This document shows, piece after piece, positions 27,249 to 36,212 of a DNA stretch of 64,000 bases. The notes beneath the pieces were generated by a model. That model made no database searches and had not been told where the DNA came from. It saw nothing but the letters and a program-made list of their open reading frames with translations. The stretch spans positions 372,001 through 436,000 of the forward strand of contig NZ_JAGGLR010000002.1 of the NCBI RefSeq assembly GCF_017874715.1, given 5' to 3'. How positions within the stretch are numbered: position 1 is the first letter of the stretch; each line of letters starts with the position of its first letter. The DNA comes from Streptomyces iranensis. GTDB lineage: Bacteria; Actinomycetota; Actinomycetes; Streptomycetales; Streptomycetaceae. Both the position numbers and the translations under genes were made by a program.

Positions 27249-28079
27249 TCAGAACTCCTCGTAGGTGTCCGGATCGCCGCCGAGCCGCCCGCGCTCCAGA
27301 CCGCTCAGCGCGGCCACCTCCGCCGCGGTCAGGTCGAAGCCGAAGATGTCCAGATTGGCGCGCTGACGCTCGGGCGTGGCCGACTTGGCGATGGGGATCG
27401 CGCCCAGCTGGAGGTGCCAGCGCAGGACCACCTGGGCCGGTGTCACACCGTGGGCGCGGGCCAGCCCGGTCACGACGGGATCGGCCAGAATGCCGCTCCC
27501 CCGGCCCAGCGGGCCCCAGCTGATGGTGGCGATGGAGCGTGCGGCGTCGGCGTGCCGCTGCCCGGACTGGGTGAAGTTCGGGTGCAGTTCGATCTGGTTG
27601 ACCGAGGGCATCACCCCGGTCTCCTCGCTCAGCCGGTCCAGATGGACCGGGGTGAAGTTGCTGACCCCGATCGACCGGATCCGCCCCTCCTCGCGGAGCT
27701 TGATCATGGCACGCCATGAGTCGGCATACGCGTCCAGGCGGGGCAGCGGCCAGTGGATCAGGTAGATGTCGACGTAATCCACACCGAGTCGCGCGGCCGA
27801 CTCCTCGAAGGCCGCGAGGGTCCGCTCGTACCCCTGGTCCCGGCCGCGCAACTTGGTCATCAGGAACACCTCCGCACGCGGCACACCGCTGGTGGCGACG
27901 GCCCGGCCGACCTCGGCCTCGTTGCCGTAACTGGCGGCGGTGTCGATCAGGCGGTAGCCCGCCGCGATCGCGTCGCGCACCGCCGACTCCGCATCGGGTC
28001 CGGACAGGGGGTAGGTGCCGAACCCGGCGGCGGGAATCGACGCGCCGTCCGACAGCGCACGTTGGGGGATCGTATTCAT
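27249..28079 (-). CDS. Aldo/keto reductase
   Basis: 276 aa from the ATG at 28079, which has AAGGAG upstream. AKR5-like short AKR with tetrad Asp/Tyr in RLIDTAASYGNE, Lys in FLMTKLRG and His in IYLIHWPLP, and the C-terminal NADPH clamp IPIAKSATPERQRANLDIF. It resembles 2,5-diketo-gluconate reductase-type enzymes that reduce sugar or keto-acid carbonyls. It is the last gene downstream of the ALDH-GMC-symporter unit (64 nt after the small membrane protein gene) and probably belongs to that LacI-controlled transcript. Confidence 0.88.
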   Translation of the reverse strand: MNTIPQRALSDGASIPAAGFGTYPLSGPDAESAVRDAIAAGYRLIDTAASYGNEAEVGRAVATSGVPRAEVFLMTKLRGRDQGYERTLAAFEESAARLGVDYVDIYLIHWPLPRLDAYADSWRAMIKLREEGRIRSIGVSNFTPVHLDRLSEETGVMPSVNQIELHPNFTQSGQRHADAARSIATISWGPLGRGSGILADPVVTGLARAHGVTPAQVVLRWHLQLGAIPIAKSATPERQRANLDIFGFDLTAAEVAALSGLERGRLGGDPDTYEEF

Positions 28080-28143
28080 GACAGCTCCTTGGTCGTCGAC
28101 ATTCACTTCGGGCCGCTCTTCCGCCGGGGAGCGGGGCGGCCCG

Positions 28144-28431
28144 TCACGGGTGCTCGGGCAGGTCCCGCTCCGATCCCGGCTGTACGCGGACGGGCCGGAG
28201 TACCGCCCACCCGCCGAACAGGGCCGTCACGACGAGCATCGCGATCCCGCACCAGAGATTGACGTTCCAGCCGCCGGCCTTGTGCAGTTCCGCCCGGGAC
28301 GGCCCGGCCGCGCCCATGACCGTGAGCACGACGCCGTAGATCCCGAACAGGGCCGCGATGATGCTGCGCAGGTCGAGCAGGAGCTCGAGGCCCCTGCCGG
28401 CCGAGGTGCGCGGGGGGTGGTTCTCGGGCAT
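28144..28431 (-). CDS. Small two-helix membrane protein next to sodium symporter
   Basis: 95 aa from the ATG at 28431, chosen for GAGGGG upstream. An in-frame GTG at 28449 that overlaps the symporter stop would add six residues but has no ribosome binding site. Two hydrophobic segments are visible (IIAALFGIYGVVLTVMGAAG and LWCGIAMLVVTALFGGWAVL), with a polar C-terminal tail. I do not recognise a named family. Small proteins of this layout are often encoded beside solute:sodium symporters and may assist or regulate them. That role is an inference from position. Confidence 0.7.
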   Translation of the reverse strand: MPENHPPRTSAGRGLELLLDLRSIIAALFGIYGVVLTVMGAAGPSRAELHKAGGWNVNLWCGIAMLVVTALFGGWAVLRPVRVQPGSERDLPEHP

Positions 28432-28445
28432 CGGATGTTCCCCTC

Positions 28446-30155
28446 TCACCAGAAGGCGATATTGAGCGCGGCGGTCAGGACCAGCACCCCGGCACCGAGT
28501 ACCACGGGCTTGCGGTACCAGCCGGCGTCCTCGCCGGACTCGCTGTGGGTCCGCTGACTGCGCGGTGTCAGGGACCAGACCAGACCGCCCAGCTCGGAGT
28601 CGGGCCGGGGCTTGGTGGCCAGCGAGACGGCGACGCTCAGCACGATGTCGACCACGAAGGCCGCGATGGCCCCGAGGAAGCTGGCCCCCTGGCCCGAGAC
28701 ATGCAGCACGCCCTCCCGGTTGAGCATGTCGACGCTGATCGCCGCCGCCGTACCGGCGATGAGGCCGATGCCACCGGCCGCGGGGGTCATGCGCTTCCAG
28801 AACATGCCGAGGATGAAGGTGGCGAACAGCGGAGCGTTGAAGAACCCGAACAGCGTCTGGAGATAGTCCATGATGTTGCCGAAGCTGCCGGCGATGAACG
28901 CCGTGCCGATCGCCGCCAGGCAGCCGACGGCGGTGATGGCGCGGCCGACGCCGAGGTAGTAGGCGTCCGGCTTGCCCTTCTTCACATAGGTCTGCCAGAT
29001 GTCGTAGGTGACCACGGTGTTGAAGGAGCTGACATTGGCGGCCATGCCCGCCATGAACGCGGCGAGGAGGCCCGCGATGGCCACCCCGAGCATGCCGTTC
29101 GGCAGCAGATCGCGCATCAGCAGCTCGATGGACTGGTTGAACGACACACCGCCCACGCTCTGCACCCCGGGATCGGCCGCGTTCGCGGCCTTGAGCCGGG
29201 TCAGCTCGGGAGAGAGCACGGCGGCGAGCATGCCGGGGATCATGATGACCAGGATGACCAGCGTCTTGGGGTAGGCGCCGATCAGCGGGGTACGGCGGGC
29301 CGCCGACATGCTCCTGGCCGACAGGGCGCGCTGCACCTCGGCGAAGTTGGTCGTCCAGTAGCCGAACGACAGCACGAAGCCGAGGCCGAAGACGATGCCG
29401 AGCACCGAGAGCGTGGAGTCGCCGATGCCGGTGAGGTTGGTGCCCGGCCAGGTGTGCACTTCGAGCGCGGGATCGGCGCTGGCGTGGCCGACCTTCGAGA
29501 CCAGTCCGTCCCAGCCGCCGACCTTGTGCAGCCCGACGAGCGTCAGCGGTATCAGCAGCGCCAGGACGACGAAGAACTGCATGACCTCGTTGTAGATGGC
29601 CGCGGACAGGCCACCGAGGACGGTGTAGACGAGCACGATCGCCCCGGCGGCGACGACCGATATCCAGATGGGCCAGCCCAGCAGCAGATTCACCACGGTC
29701 GCCAGGGCGTAGAGGTTCACCCCCGCGATCAGGACCTGGGCCACACCGAAGCTGATCGAGTTCACCAGATGGGCGAAGGGGCCGAACCGCCGCAGCAGGA
29801 ACTCCGGGACGCTGCGCACCTTGGAGCCGTAGTAGAAGGGCATCATCGCCAGGCCGAGGAAGACCATGGCCGGGATGGCGCCGATCCAGTAATAGTGCAC
29901 CGCCGGGAGGCCGTACTGCGCGGCGGTGGCGGTCATACCGAGGATCTCGACCGCGGCCAGGTTGGCCGAGATGAACGCCAGACCGGTGACCCAGGCGGGC
30001 ATGGAGCGGCCGGACAGGAAGAAGTCCATGCTGGAGGAGACTTTTCGGCGCGCCACCACCCCGATGCCCAGCACGAAGGTGAAGTACACGGCGATCAGCA
30101 CATAGTCGATCGGTCCGGCGTCCAGCCGGAGGCCGGCTTCAGCGAACTCGTACAT
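28446..30155 (-). CDS. Solute:sodium symporter (SSS family)
   Basis: 569 aa from the ATG at 30155 (AGGAGG upstream). Around 14 hydrophobic segments in the SSS arrangement. The conserved start YVLIAVYFTFVLGIGVVARR, the SSSMDFFLSGRSMPAW loop and the SFGYWTTNFAEVQRALSARS segment are typical of SGLT-like sugar/myo-inositol symporters (GxxxTNFAEVQR). It probably imports a sugar or polyol with sodium, giving this regulon a second uptake route beside the ABC importer. It lies downstream of ALDH and GMC copy 2 and controlled by operator E. Confidence 0.9.
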   Translation of the reverse strand: MYEFAEAGLRLDAGPIDYVLIAVYFTFVLGIGVVARRKVSSSMDFFLSGRSMPAWVTGLAFISANLAAVEILGMTATAAQYGLPAVHYYWIGAIPAMVFLGLAMMPFYYGSKVRSVPEFLLRRFGPFAHLVNSISFGVAQVLIAGVNLYALATVVNLLLGWPIWISVVAAGAIVLVYTVLGGLSAAIYNEVMQFFVVLALLIPLTLVGLHKVGGWDGLVSKVGHASADPALEVHTWPGTNLTGIGDSTLSVLGIVFGLGFVLSFGYWTTNFAEVQRALSARSMSAARRTPLIGAYPKTLVILVIMIPGMLAAVLSPELTRLKAANAADPGVQSVGGVSFNQSIELLMRDLLPNGMLGVAIAGLLAAFMAGMAANVSSFNTVVTYDIWQTYVKKGKPDAYYLGVGRAITAVGCLAAIGTAFIAGSFGNIMDYLQTLFGFFNAPLFATFILGMFWKRMTPAAGGIGLIAGTAAAISVDMLNREGVLHVSGQGASFLGAIAAFVVDIVLSVAVSLATKPRPDSELGGLVWSLTPRSQRTHSESGEDAGWYRKPVVLGAGVLVLTAALNIAFW

Positions 30156-30230
30156 GCATCCCACCTCCTGATCTCGGGTGGCGGACGGCGTTGCTCATGA
30201 GGGGATCCTTTGTGCGGCTCTCGGGATGGT

Positions 30231-31838
30231 TCAGACCGTGTCGAGAATCAGGTCGGACGCCTTTTCCGCGATCATCACGGTGGGCGCCTGGGTGTTGGAG
30301 CTGACGATCCTCGGCATGACGGACGAGTCCGCCACGCGCAGTCCGCTCAGGCCGTGGACCTTCAGGTCGGGCGAGACGACGGAGGAGTCGGAGTCGCCCA
30401 TCGCGCACGTTCCGACGTGGTGATACGAGGTGCGTCCATGGCCACGGACGAAGCGGACGTAATCGTCCTTGGAGTCGAGCTTCCGGCCTCCGGCCAGATG
30501 TTCCGCCCTGATGTGCCGCGCCATGGAGGGCTGCGCCATGATCTCGCGGCTCTGCCGGACGCCTTCGACGCTCATGTCGAGGTCGTAGTCATCCGCCAGG
30601 TAATTGGGGTCGATCAGCGGCGGCCGTGCCGGGTCGGCCGAGGCGATCCGGACGGTTCCCCGGCTGCGGGGCCTTACGAAGTAGGAGTTCAGGGTGCAGC
30701 CGTAGCCGGGGCGCACCGCGGCGATCCCCGCCTCGACACCCGCTGCGGGCAGGAAGTGGAATTGCAGGTCCGGTGCCGTCGCCGCACGGTCTCCGTAGCC
30801 GAACGCACCGCCTTCGACCACGGTCGAGGCCAGCGGCCCCTTGCGGAACGCCGCGTACTCGATGCCCGCGGCCAGCGTGGCAGGCCGGACCCGCGAGAGA
30901 CGGTCCATGCTCTGGTACGCGTTGAGCTCGTAGATGATGTCGAGGTCGCAGTGGTCGTGCAGGTTCTTGCCCACTCCCGGCAGCGCGTGCACCACCTCGA
31001 CCCCGGCGGCACGCAGATCGTCCGGGTCACCGATCCCGGACAGCTGAAGGACCTTCGGCGATCCCAGGGCTCCGGAGCAGAGGATGACTTCACGCCGGGC
31101 CCGGAAGCGATGGCGCGCGGTGCCGCTGATGGTCTCCACGCCGGTCGCCCGCTTGCCGTCCAGGAGCACGCGCCCGATCAGATGGCCCGTCCTCACCGCG
31201 AGATTGGGGCGTTTCCTGACCGGGCGGAGGTAGCCGACCGCCGCGCTGCACCGACGACCGCCACGAGTGGTGTTCTGGTACAGCCCCACCCCGTACTGCG
31301 ACTCACCGTTGAAGTCGGCGTTGAACGGCAGCCCGAATTCCTGGCCGGCCCGGACGAAGGCCATCGACAGCGGATGCGGATTGGCGGGGTCGCTGACTCC
31401 GAGGGGCCCGCCGTTCCCGTGCAGGGGGGCGGACAGCCGGCTGTTGTCCTCCGAGCGGAGGAAGTACGGGAGGACATCCCGGAAACTCCAGCCGGCGCAG
31501 CCGTGGGCTTCGGCCCAGTGGTCGTAGTCCTCACGGGCCCCCCGGGTGAACACCTGGGCGTTGATGGACCCTCCGCCGCCGATCACCTTGCCCTGCGCGA
31601 GCGGAATGACCCGCCCGTCGCAGTGTTCCTGCGGCCGGCTGCGGAAGCCCCATTCATAAGGGCCGGCGGTGAGCTTGGCGAATCCGGCGGGCACGTGGAT
31701 GAGCGGATTGCGGTCCTGTCGCCCTGCCTCGATCAGCAGCACCCGGACGGCGGGGTCCGCCGAGAGCCGGTTGGCCAGCACACAGCCCGCGCTGCCGCCA
31801 CCGGCGATGACGTAGTCGAATTCATGGTCTCGGGTCAT
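30231..31838 (-). CDS. GMC-family FAD oxidoreductase (copy 2)
   Basis: 535 aa from the ATG at 31838. A GTG at 31850 overlapping the ALDH stop (GTGA) is an alternative, but GAGGAG lies 11 nt before the ATG. FAD motif DYVIAGGGSAGCVLANRLSA, signature GGGGSINAQVFTRG, active-site His in YHHVGTCAMGDSD and Asn in SSNTQAPTVMIAE. Nearly all structural landmarks match copy 1 (25574-27187) and the gene order ALDH then GMC is the same, so the cassettes are a duplication. Small differences around the substrate pocket may separate specificities. Confidence 0.92.
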   Translation of the reverse strand: MTRDHEFDYVIAGGGSAGCVLANRLSADPAVRVLLIEAGRQDRNPLIHVPAGFAKLTAGPYEWGFRSRPQEHCDGRVIPLAQGKVIGGGGSINAQVFTRGAREDYDHWAEAHGCAGWSFRDVLPYFLRSEDNSRLSAPLHGNGGPLGVSDPANPHPLSMAFVRAGQEFGLPFNADFNGESQYGVGLYQNTTRGGRRCSAAVGYLRPVRKRPNLAVRTGHLIGRVLLDGKRATGVETISGTARHRFRARREVILCSGALGSPKVLQLSGIGDPDDLRAAGVEVVHALPGVGKNLHDHCDLDIIYELNAYQSMDRLSRVRPATLAAGIEYAAFRKGPLASTVVEGGAFGYGDRAATAPDLQFHFLPAAGVEAGIAAVRPGYGCTLNSYFVRPRSRGTVRIASADPARPPLIDPNYLADDYDLDMSVEGVRQSREIMAQPSMARHIRAEHLAGGRKLDSKDDYVRFVRGHGRTSYHHVGTCAMGDSDSSVVSPDLKVHGLSGLRVADSSVMPRIVSSNTQAPTVMIAEKASDLILDTV

Positions 31839-31846
31839 GGGACGGG

Positions 31847-33406
31847 TCACTCCTCACCAGGGCGTGGCGCCGGTGACGCGTCGAAGAAGGGCGTCCGGGG
31901 GCCGGTGCGCAGCTGTACGGACTTCACCTCGGTGAACTCGTCGAACCCGGCCTGGCCCAGCTCGCGGCCGTAACCGCTGGCTCCCATTCCGCCGGCCGGC
32001 AGCTGCGGGGACCCGTCCAGGGTCGTATTGATCCATACGCGCCCGCTGCGCAGCCGGCGCGCCGCGCGCATGGCCTTGTCGACGTCCTTGGTCCACACCG
32101 TGTTGGCCAGTCCGTAGTCGACGGCGTTGGCCAGGTCCATGGCCTGCTCGAAGCCGGTGAAACGGGTGACGGTGAGGACGGGGCCGAAGATCTCCTCGCG
32201 GAACAGACGGCTGTCGGGACCGACACCGTCGACGACGGTCGGCGGCAGATAGTCGCCACCGCCGTGCGCGGCATCGCTCAGGACGGCTCCGCCGGTGAGG
32301 ATCCGCGCGCCGTCCAGGGCCTCGTCGGTCAGGTAGTCCAGCACCTTCGTGACGTGGTCACCACTGATCAGCGGCCCGACCTCGGTGCGCTCATCGAGCG
32401 GAGCGCCGACCCGGACGCGGGCGGCACGCTCGGCCAGCCGGTCCACGAAGGCGTCGGCCACGCTTTCCTCGATCAGCAGGCGCGCCCCGGACACACAGCA
32501 CTCACCCTGGTTGAAGAGCACCCCGAAGAGCACCCCGTCGACGGCGTCGTCGAGGTCCGCATCGGCGAAGACGACGCTGGCCGCCTTGCCGCCGAGCTCC
32601 AGGGAGAGTCGCGTGGCGTGTTCCCCGGACGCGGCGATGACGGCCCGGCCGGTGGCCGTGCTGCCGGTGAAGGAGAGCAGGTCGACGCCGCGGCTCCCGG
32701 CCAGTGGCCGGCCGGCGTCGCGACCGTAACCGGTGACCACGTTGACCACACCGGGCGGGACACCCGCGGCCTCGGTCAGCCGGGCCAGTTCCAGGGTGCT
32801 GCCCGAGGTCAGCTCCGAGGGCTTGATCACGGTCGTGCATCCGGCGCCGAGGGCGAACGGGAGTTTCTGGGCCACCTGCAACAGCGGGAAGTTCCACGGC
32901 GTGATCATGCCGACAACGCCGACCGGCTCCCGCACCGTCCAGGCGGTGTAGTCCTCGCCGAGGTTGGTGTGGACGTCGCCGTGTGCGGCCATGGCCAGTC
33001 CGGCGGCGTACTCGATGATGTCGACGGTGGCCGCCACATCGCCTCTGGCCAGCCGGATCGGCTTGCCGACCTCCTCGGCCTCCAGGCGGGCGAAGCGCTC
33101 GGCCCGCTCGCGCAGCAGCGCCGCCAGGCGCAGCAGCACCCGGCCTCGCTCGATACCCGTCAGCCGCGGCCAGGGACCGGTGTCGAAGGCGCGGCGGGCG
33201 GCGCTCACGGCCTCGGCGACATCGTCGGGGGTGCCCGCGGCGAACCGGGCGATGACGCGGCCACCGCTGCCGGGGGCGAGGCGTACGATCCCCTCCCCCT
33301 CGCCGGGCACCTCGATCCACCGCCCGTTCACATACTGGCCGTAAGCGCGTACCTCAGCGGTGCCCGCCAGGCCAGGCGCTTCGGCTCCTACCGATGCGCT
33401 GCTCAT
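31847..33406 (-). CDS. Aldehyde dehydrogenase (copy 2)
   Basis: 519 aa ALDH with catalytic Glu in LELGGKAASVVF and Cys in FNQGECCVSGARL, identical in these motifs to copy 1 at 24022-25527. The N-terminus is about 20 residues longer. The ATG at 33406 follows GAGG. The stop overlaps or abuts the GMC start, so the ALDH-GMC pair is coupled. Operator E (33470-33489) is 64 bp upstream. It probably oxidises the aldehyde made by the neighbouring GMC enzyme. Confidence 0.92.
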   Translation of the reverse strand: MSSASVGAEAPGLAGTAEVRAYGQYVNGRWIEVPGEGEGIVRLAPGSGGRVIARFAAGTPDDVAEAVSAARRAFDTGPWPRLTGIERGRVLLRLAALLRERAERFARLEAEEVGKPIRLARGDVAATVDIIEYAAGLAMAAHGDVHTNLGEDYTAWTVREPVGVVGMITPWNFPLLQVAQKLPFALGAGCTTVIKPSELTSGSTLELARLTEAAGVPPGVVNVVTGYGRDAGRPLAGSRGVDLLSFTGSTATGRAVIAASGEHATRLSLELGGKAASVVFADADLDDAVDGVLFGVLFNQGECCVSGARLLIEESVADAFVDRLAERAARVRVGAPLDERTEVGPLISGDHVTKVLDYLTDEALDGARILTGGAVLSDAAHGGGDYLPPTVVDGVGPDSRLFREEIFGPVLTVTRFTGFEQAMDLANAVDYGLANTVWTKDVDKAMRAARRLRSGRVWINTTLDGSPQLPAGGMGASGYGRELGQAGFDEFTEVKSVQLRTGPRTPFFDASPAPRPGEE

Positions 33407-33469
33407 CGACGATCACCTCGCCCTCGGTTCTGCGCCGTCCAGAATCGATTTGTCATAGGCCTCATCCTC

Positions 33470-33489
33470 TTTAGTAAGCGCTTTCTAAA
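33470..33489. promoter_or_regulatory. LacI-type operator E (best palindrome of the set)
   Basis: TTTAGTAAGCGCTTTCTAAA is a 20-bp palindrome with a single mismatched pair and contains the 14-bp motif AGTAAGCGCTTTCT (33473-33486). It lies 64 bp upstream of the ALDH copy 2 start and would control the ALDH-GMC-symporter-AKR unit. Confidence 0.75.
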
Positions 33490-33544
33490 TGGCAAGGGGT
33501 GGCCCGGGAGCCAAGGCACGCCCGGCACCCGCGCGGCCGCCCGG

Positions 33545-34807
33545 CTATCGGCTCTCCAGGCCCATCTGCCGACGGCCGAGGGGGGTGAGGTCCACAGTGG
33601 TGGCGCGGCCCTCGTAGTGGGTCTCGTAGTCCTCGCCTGCGAAGTCGGGCGGGCTGCCGGCGCGCAGGAACGTCTCCGCCTGCCGCTGGGCGTACGCGTC
33701 GTTCTTCGGGCAGCCGGGTGCCGCCGCGATGTACATGACGTTGCCCCAGCGGGTCATGCCGTTGACGTCGGCGACGGAGTGGACCAGGTCGGTGTGCCAC
33801 CACACGGTGTCGCCCGGCTCCATGGCGGGGATCGGCGTATGGGCCTCGGCCAGCGCCGGATGCCACCGGTCGGTGACCGGCAGGGTCCGGCCGAGCGTGG
33901 CCCCGCACAGGTCGTCCTCGGCGACATCGTCCAGCAGCGGCCGGAGCATCAGATAGGCGGCGGCGCGGGCGATGGGCACGACGTGCAGCACACCGTCGGT
34001 GGGCCGCATCTCGCTGAGCGCCGTCCAGCCCTGGAAGCTACGGAAGACGCTGCACATCTGCGTCGAGGGGTACTCCTCGACCTCGGTGCGGTGAGCGGCG
34101 TCCCACGGGTCGTAGGAGCGCCAGTCGCCGGAGTAGAGGTGGCGGAAGACCCGGCGGTACGCGGGATGCAGCCAGCGCTCGATGGAGCCGGAGTCGATGT
34201 GGGCCGACAGCCCCGAGGAGGAGTCACCGGGCCGGCGGCGCCGGATGCGGTCGGCGTAGTTGACGTCCCGGGCGGGGTCGAACCAGGTGACACCGCCGCT
34301 CTCGTGCCGCCACAGGCCGTTCATGAAACGCCGGGTGGCGGCCATGTTCTCGTGCTGGCGGGCCTGGATCTGAGGCCTGGACCAGTAGATGGGGTAGATC
34401 TGCGGCCTGCTGGAGGACAGGGTGCCGAAGAAGGAGTCCGCCGGGCCGCGGTAGTTCTCCAGGAACGCGTTGCGGTCGAGGTAGCCGGCCACATCGGCGT
34501 CCCACCGCTCGGCCTGGTCGCGCGGGAAGGTCCGGCGCACCACCGCGCAGCCGCGCCGGTGGATGGCCTCCCGCGTCGCGTCGGGCACGGTGCCGTCCGC
34601 GATGTCCTCGAAGCGGACGATCGGGAAGACCTCCTCGCCGCGCTCGCGGGTGGCGGCGATATCGGCGGCCTCGCGGCGCATCTCCTCCTCGACCTCGGCG
34701 AAGACATCTGCCACGTCCCCGATCCCCCGGCGCAGCTCGGCCTTGACCTCTCGGATCGCCGCGGCGATGTCCTCGGGGACTGTGGTGTGTTGCTGGAACG
34801 TAGTCAT
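33545..34807 (-). CDS. DUF1479 protein (YbiU-like, Fe/2-oxoglutarate-oxygenase fold)
   Basis: 420 aa, the normal length for DUF1479. It carries ENYRGPADSFFGTLSSSRP and the double-stranded beta-helix core: AHIDSGS supplies a His-x-Asp pair and WWHTDLVHSVADVNG a later His, consistent with a 2-His-1-carboxylate iron site. Members are often induced with sugar or carboxylate catabolism, but no reaction is established. The ATG at 34807 follows AAGGGA. It is divergent from the ROK regulator gene, with a clear inverted repeat between them, so it is the probable ROK target. Confidence 0.82.
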   Translation of the reverse strand: MTTFQQHTTVPEDIAAAIREVKAELRRGIGDVADVFAEVEEEMRREAADIAATRERGEEVFPIVRFEDIADGTVPDATREAIHRRGCAVVRRTFPRDQAERWDADVAGYLDRNAFLENYRGPADSFFGTLSSSRPQIYPIYWSRPQIQARQHENMAATRRFMNGLWRHESGGVTWFDPARDVNYADRIRRRRPGDSSSGLSAHIDSGSIERWLHPAYRRVFRHLYSGDWRSYDPWDAAHRTEVEEYPSTQMCSVFRSFQGWTALSEMRPTDGVLHVVPIARAAAYLMLRPLLDDVAEDDLCGATLGRTLPVTDRWHPALAEAHTPIPAMEPGDTVWWHTDLVHSVADVNGMTRWGNVMYIAAAPGCPKNDAYAQRQAETFLRAGSPPDFAGEDYETHYEGRATTVDLTPLGRRQMGLESR

Positions 34808-34832
34808 GGATATGAGATCCCTTGGGCTGTTA

Positions 34833-34851
34833 GTTAGGAAGGGGTCCTGAC
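34833..34851. promoter_or_regulatory. ROK operator 1
   Basis: Inverted repeat GTTAGGA - 5 nt - TCCTGAC in the 96-bp divergent region between DUF1479 and the ROK gene. The arm pattern (TTAGGA...TCCTAA-like) is that of NagC/XylR-type ROK regulators in actinomycetes. A flanking ACCAAA is shared with a second copy at 36168-36186. Confidence 0.7.
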
Positions 34852-34903
34852 CAAAGATTTCGCGTTAACGTAACAGCAGCGACATGCGGCCACAAGGGGT
34901 GAG

Positions 34904-36118
34904 ATGGAAATCCGAAAAGGGCCTGGCCTGCGGGCCTTGCCGAGCATGACGTTGCTCCGCGAGCTGACCGACCAGATCGTGCTGGACACCGTTTTCGAGC
35001 AGACGCCCGTCACCCGGGCGGAGATCGCGCAGCACACCGGCATCTCCAAGACCACCGTCTCCGAGTCGGCGCGCCGGCTGGAAGCCGCGGGGCTGCTGCT
35101 GCCCGCCGGGGAGCAGCGTGGCCGCCAGGGGCGGGTGGGGACCTACTACCAGGTAGCGCCCACCGCCGGCTATGTCGTCGCGGTGGATCTCAACCCGACC
35201 CGGATCCGGCTCTGCGCGGCCGACCTGTTCGGCCACCCGTTCCAGCAGAGCGCGCTCCCGCCGGCGCAGCCACGCGAACCGGCCCGGGTCGCCGAGCGGC
35301 TGCGGGAACTGGTGGCGGACGCCGTCACCGAGGCGGGCTCCGATCACGGGCGGCTCCTGGCCGTGGCCGTGTCGGTGGCCAACCCCGTCGATCCAGCGAC
35401 CTCGCGGGTCATCCCGCTGGCCGACACCCCCTACCCGGAGGGCCTGATCCAGCCCCAGGAGACGCTCGCCGACCTGGTCGAGGCCCCGATCCTGGTGGAG
35501 AACGACGTCAACCTCGCCGCCGTCGCCGAGCGCTGGCACGGCGCGGCCCGCACCACTGACAGCTTCGCCTACGTCTATATCGGCGCCGGGATGGGCATGG
35601 GCCTGGTGGTCGGCGACCAGCTGATCCGCGGGGCCCGGGGGGTGGCCGGCGAGATCGGCTACCTCAGCGTCAGCTCGCAGCCGGCCGGACCCGGTCTCGG
35701 TCGGCACGGCTTCGCCCGAGCCGTCGCCGGGGGCTTCCATCCCGAGCGCGGGCAGGACGGCGGGCAGGACGGCGACCAGGTCGCCGTCGACGTCGCCCGC
35801 CAGGTCTTCGACCGCGCGGCCCGGGGCGAGGCCGAGGCCCAGGCCGTGGTGGAGCGGGAGGGCCGCACCATCGGCGAGGCCATCGCCGCGGTGTGCGCCG
35901 TCATCGACCCCGAAGTCGTCCTGCTCGGCGGGCCCATCGGGCTGCACCCGGCCCTTCTGGAGCCGGTGCGCGCCGCGGTCCGCGACCTCGCGCCACTGCC
36001 GCCCGCCATCGAGGTCGGGACGCTCGGCGACACGGCCGTCCTCCACGGCGCGCTCGCCCTCGCCCTGCGGCGGGCCCGCACCGATCTGTGCGCGCGACCC
36101 GGTCCCGCCTCCCGGTGA
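34904..36118 (+). CDS. ROK-family transcriptional regulator
   Basis: 404 aa NagC/XylR-type regulator. An N-terminal winged helix (about 20-75, TRAEIAQHTGISKTTVSESA) is joined to a ROK sugar-kinase-like domain (DLNPTRIRLCAADLFG; VENDVNLAAVAERW; YIGAGMGMGLVV). The cysteine motif CxCGxxGCxE that binds zinc in most ROK proteins is not seen after GEIGYLSV, so the effector site is unusual. The ATG at 34904 follows AAGGGG. It is divergent from DUF1479. A long hairpin overlaps the stop codon. Confidence 0.9.
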   Translation: MEIRKGPGLRALPSMTLLRELTDQIVLDTVFEQTPVTRAEIAQHTGISKTTVSESARRLEAAGLLLPAGEQRGRQGRVGTYYQVAPTAGYVVAVDLNPTRIRLCAADLFGHPFQQSALPPAQPREPARVAERLRELVADAVTEAGSDHGRLLAVAVSVANPVDPATSRVIPLADTPYPEGLIQPQETLADLVEAPILVENDVNLAAVAERWHGAARTTDSFAYVYIGAGMGMGLVVGDQLIRGARGVAGEIGYLSVSSQPAGPGLGRHGFARAVAGGFHPERGQDGGQDGDQVAVDVARQVFDRAARGEAEAQAVVEREGRTIGEAIAAVCAVIDPEVVLLGGPIGLHPALLEPVRAAVRDLAPLPPAIEVGTLGDTAVLHGALALALRRARTDLCARPGPASR

Positions 36119-36141
36119 CGGAGGGCGGGACACCGGGTCGC
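36094..36141 (+). terminator. Hairpin terminator of the ROK gene
   Basis: Outer arms GCGACCCGG and CCGGGTCGC are exactly complementary. Inside them GTCCCGCC pairs with GGCGGGAC with small bulges. The ROK stop codon (36116-36118) lies in the loop, so the terminator overlaps the end of the gene. Confidence 0.8.
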
Positions 36142-36167
36142 CGCCGTTCGGCCCAGGAGCCGGTTTG

Positions 36168-36186
36168 GTAAGGACGGCTTCCTTAT
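36168..36186. promoter_or_regulatory. ROK operator 2 (orphan)
   Basis: GTAAGGA - 5 nt - TCCTTAT. On the minus strand it aligns with operator 1 over TTAnTnAGGAAGnnGTCCTnACCAA, spacing included. No gene starts nearby in either direction, so its target is unclear. Confidence 0.65.
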
Positions 36187-36212
36187 TAAGGGAGTCAGGG
36201 GACACCGTGCGT

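Noticed and set aside
28545..30200. A 551-codon plus-strand frame opposite the sodium symporter
   Set aside because: Mirror of the membrane protein's codon pattern; no motif, no ribosome binding site.
32264..34837. An 857-codon plus-strand frame opposite ALDH copy 2 and DUF1479
   Set aside because: Runs antisense through two well-supported genes and an intergenic operator; the product has no domain.
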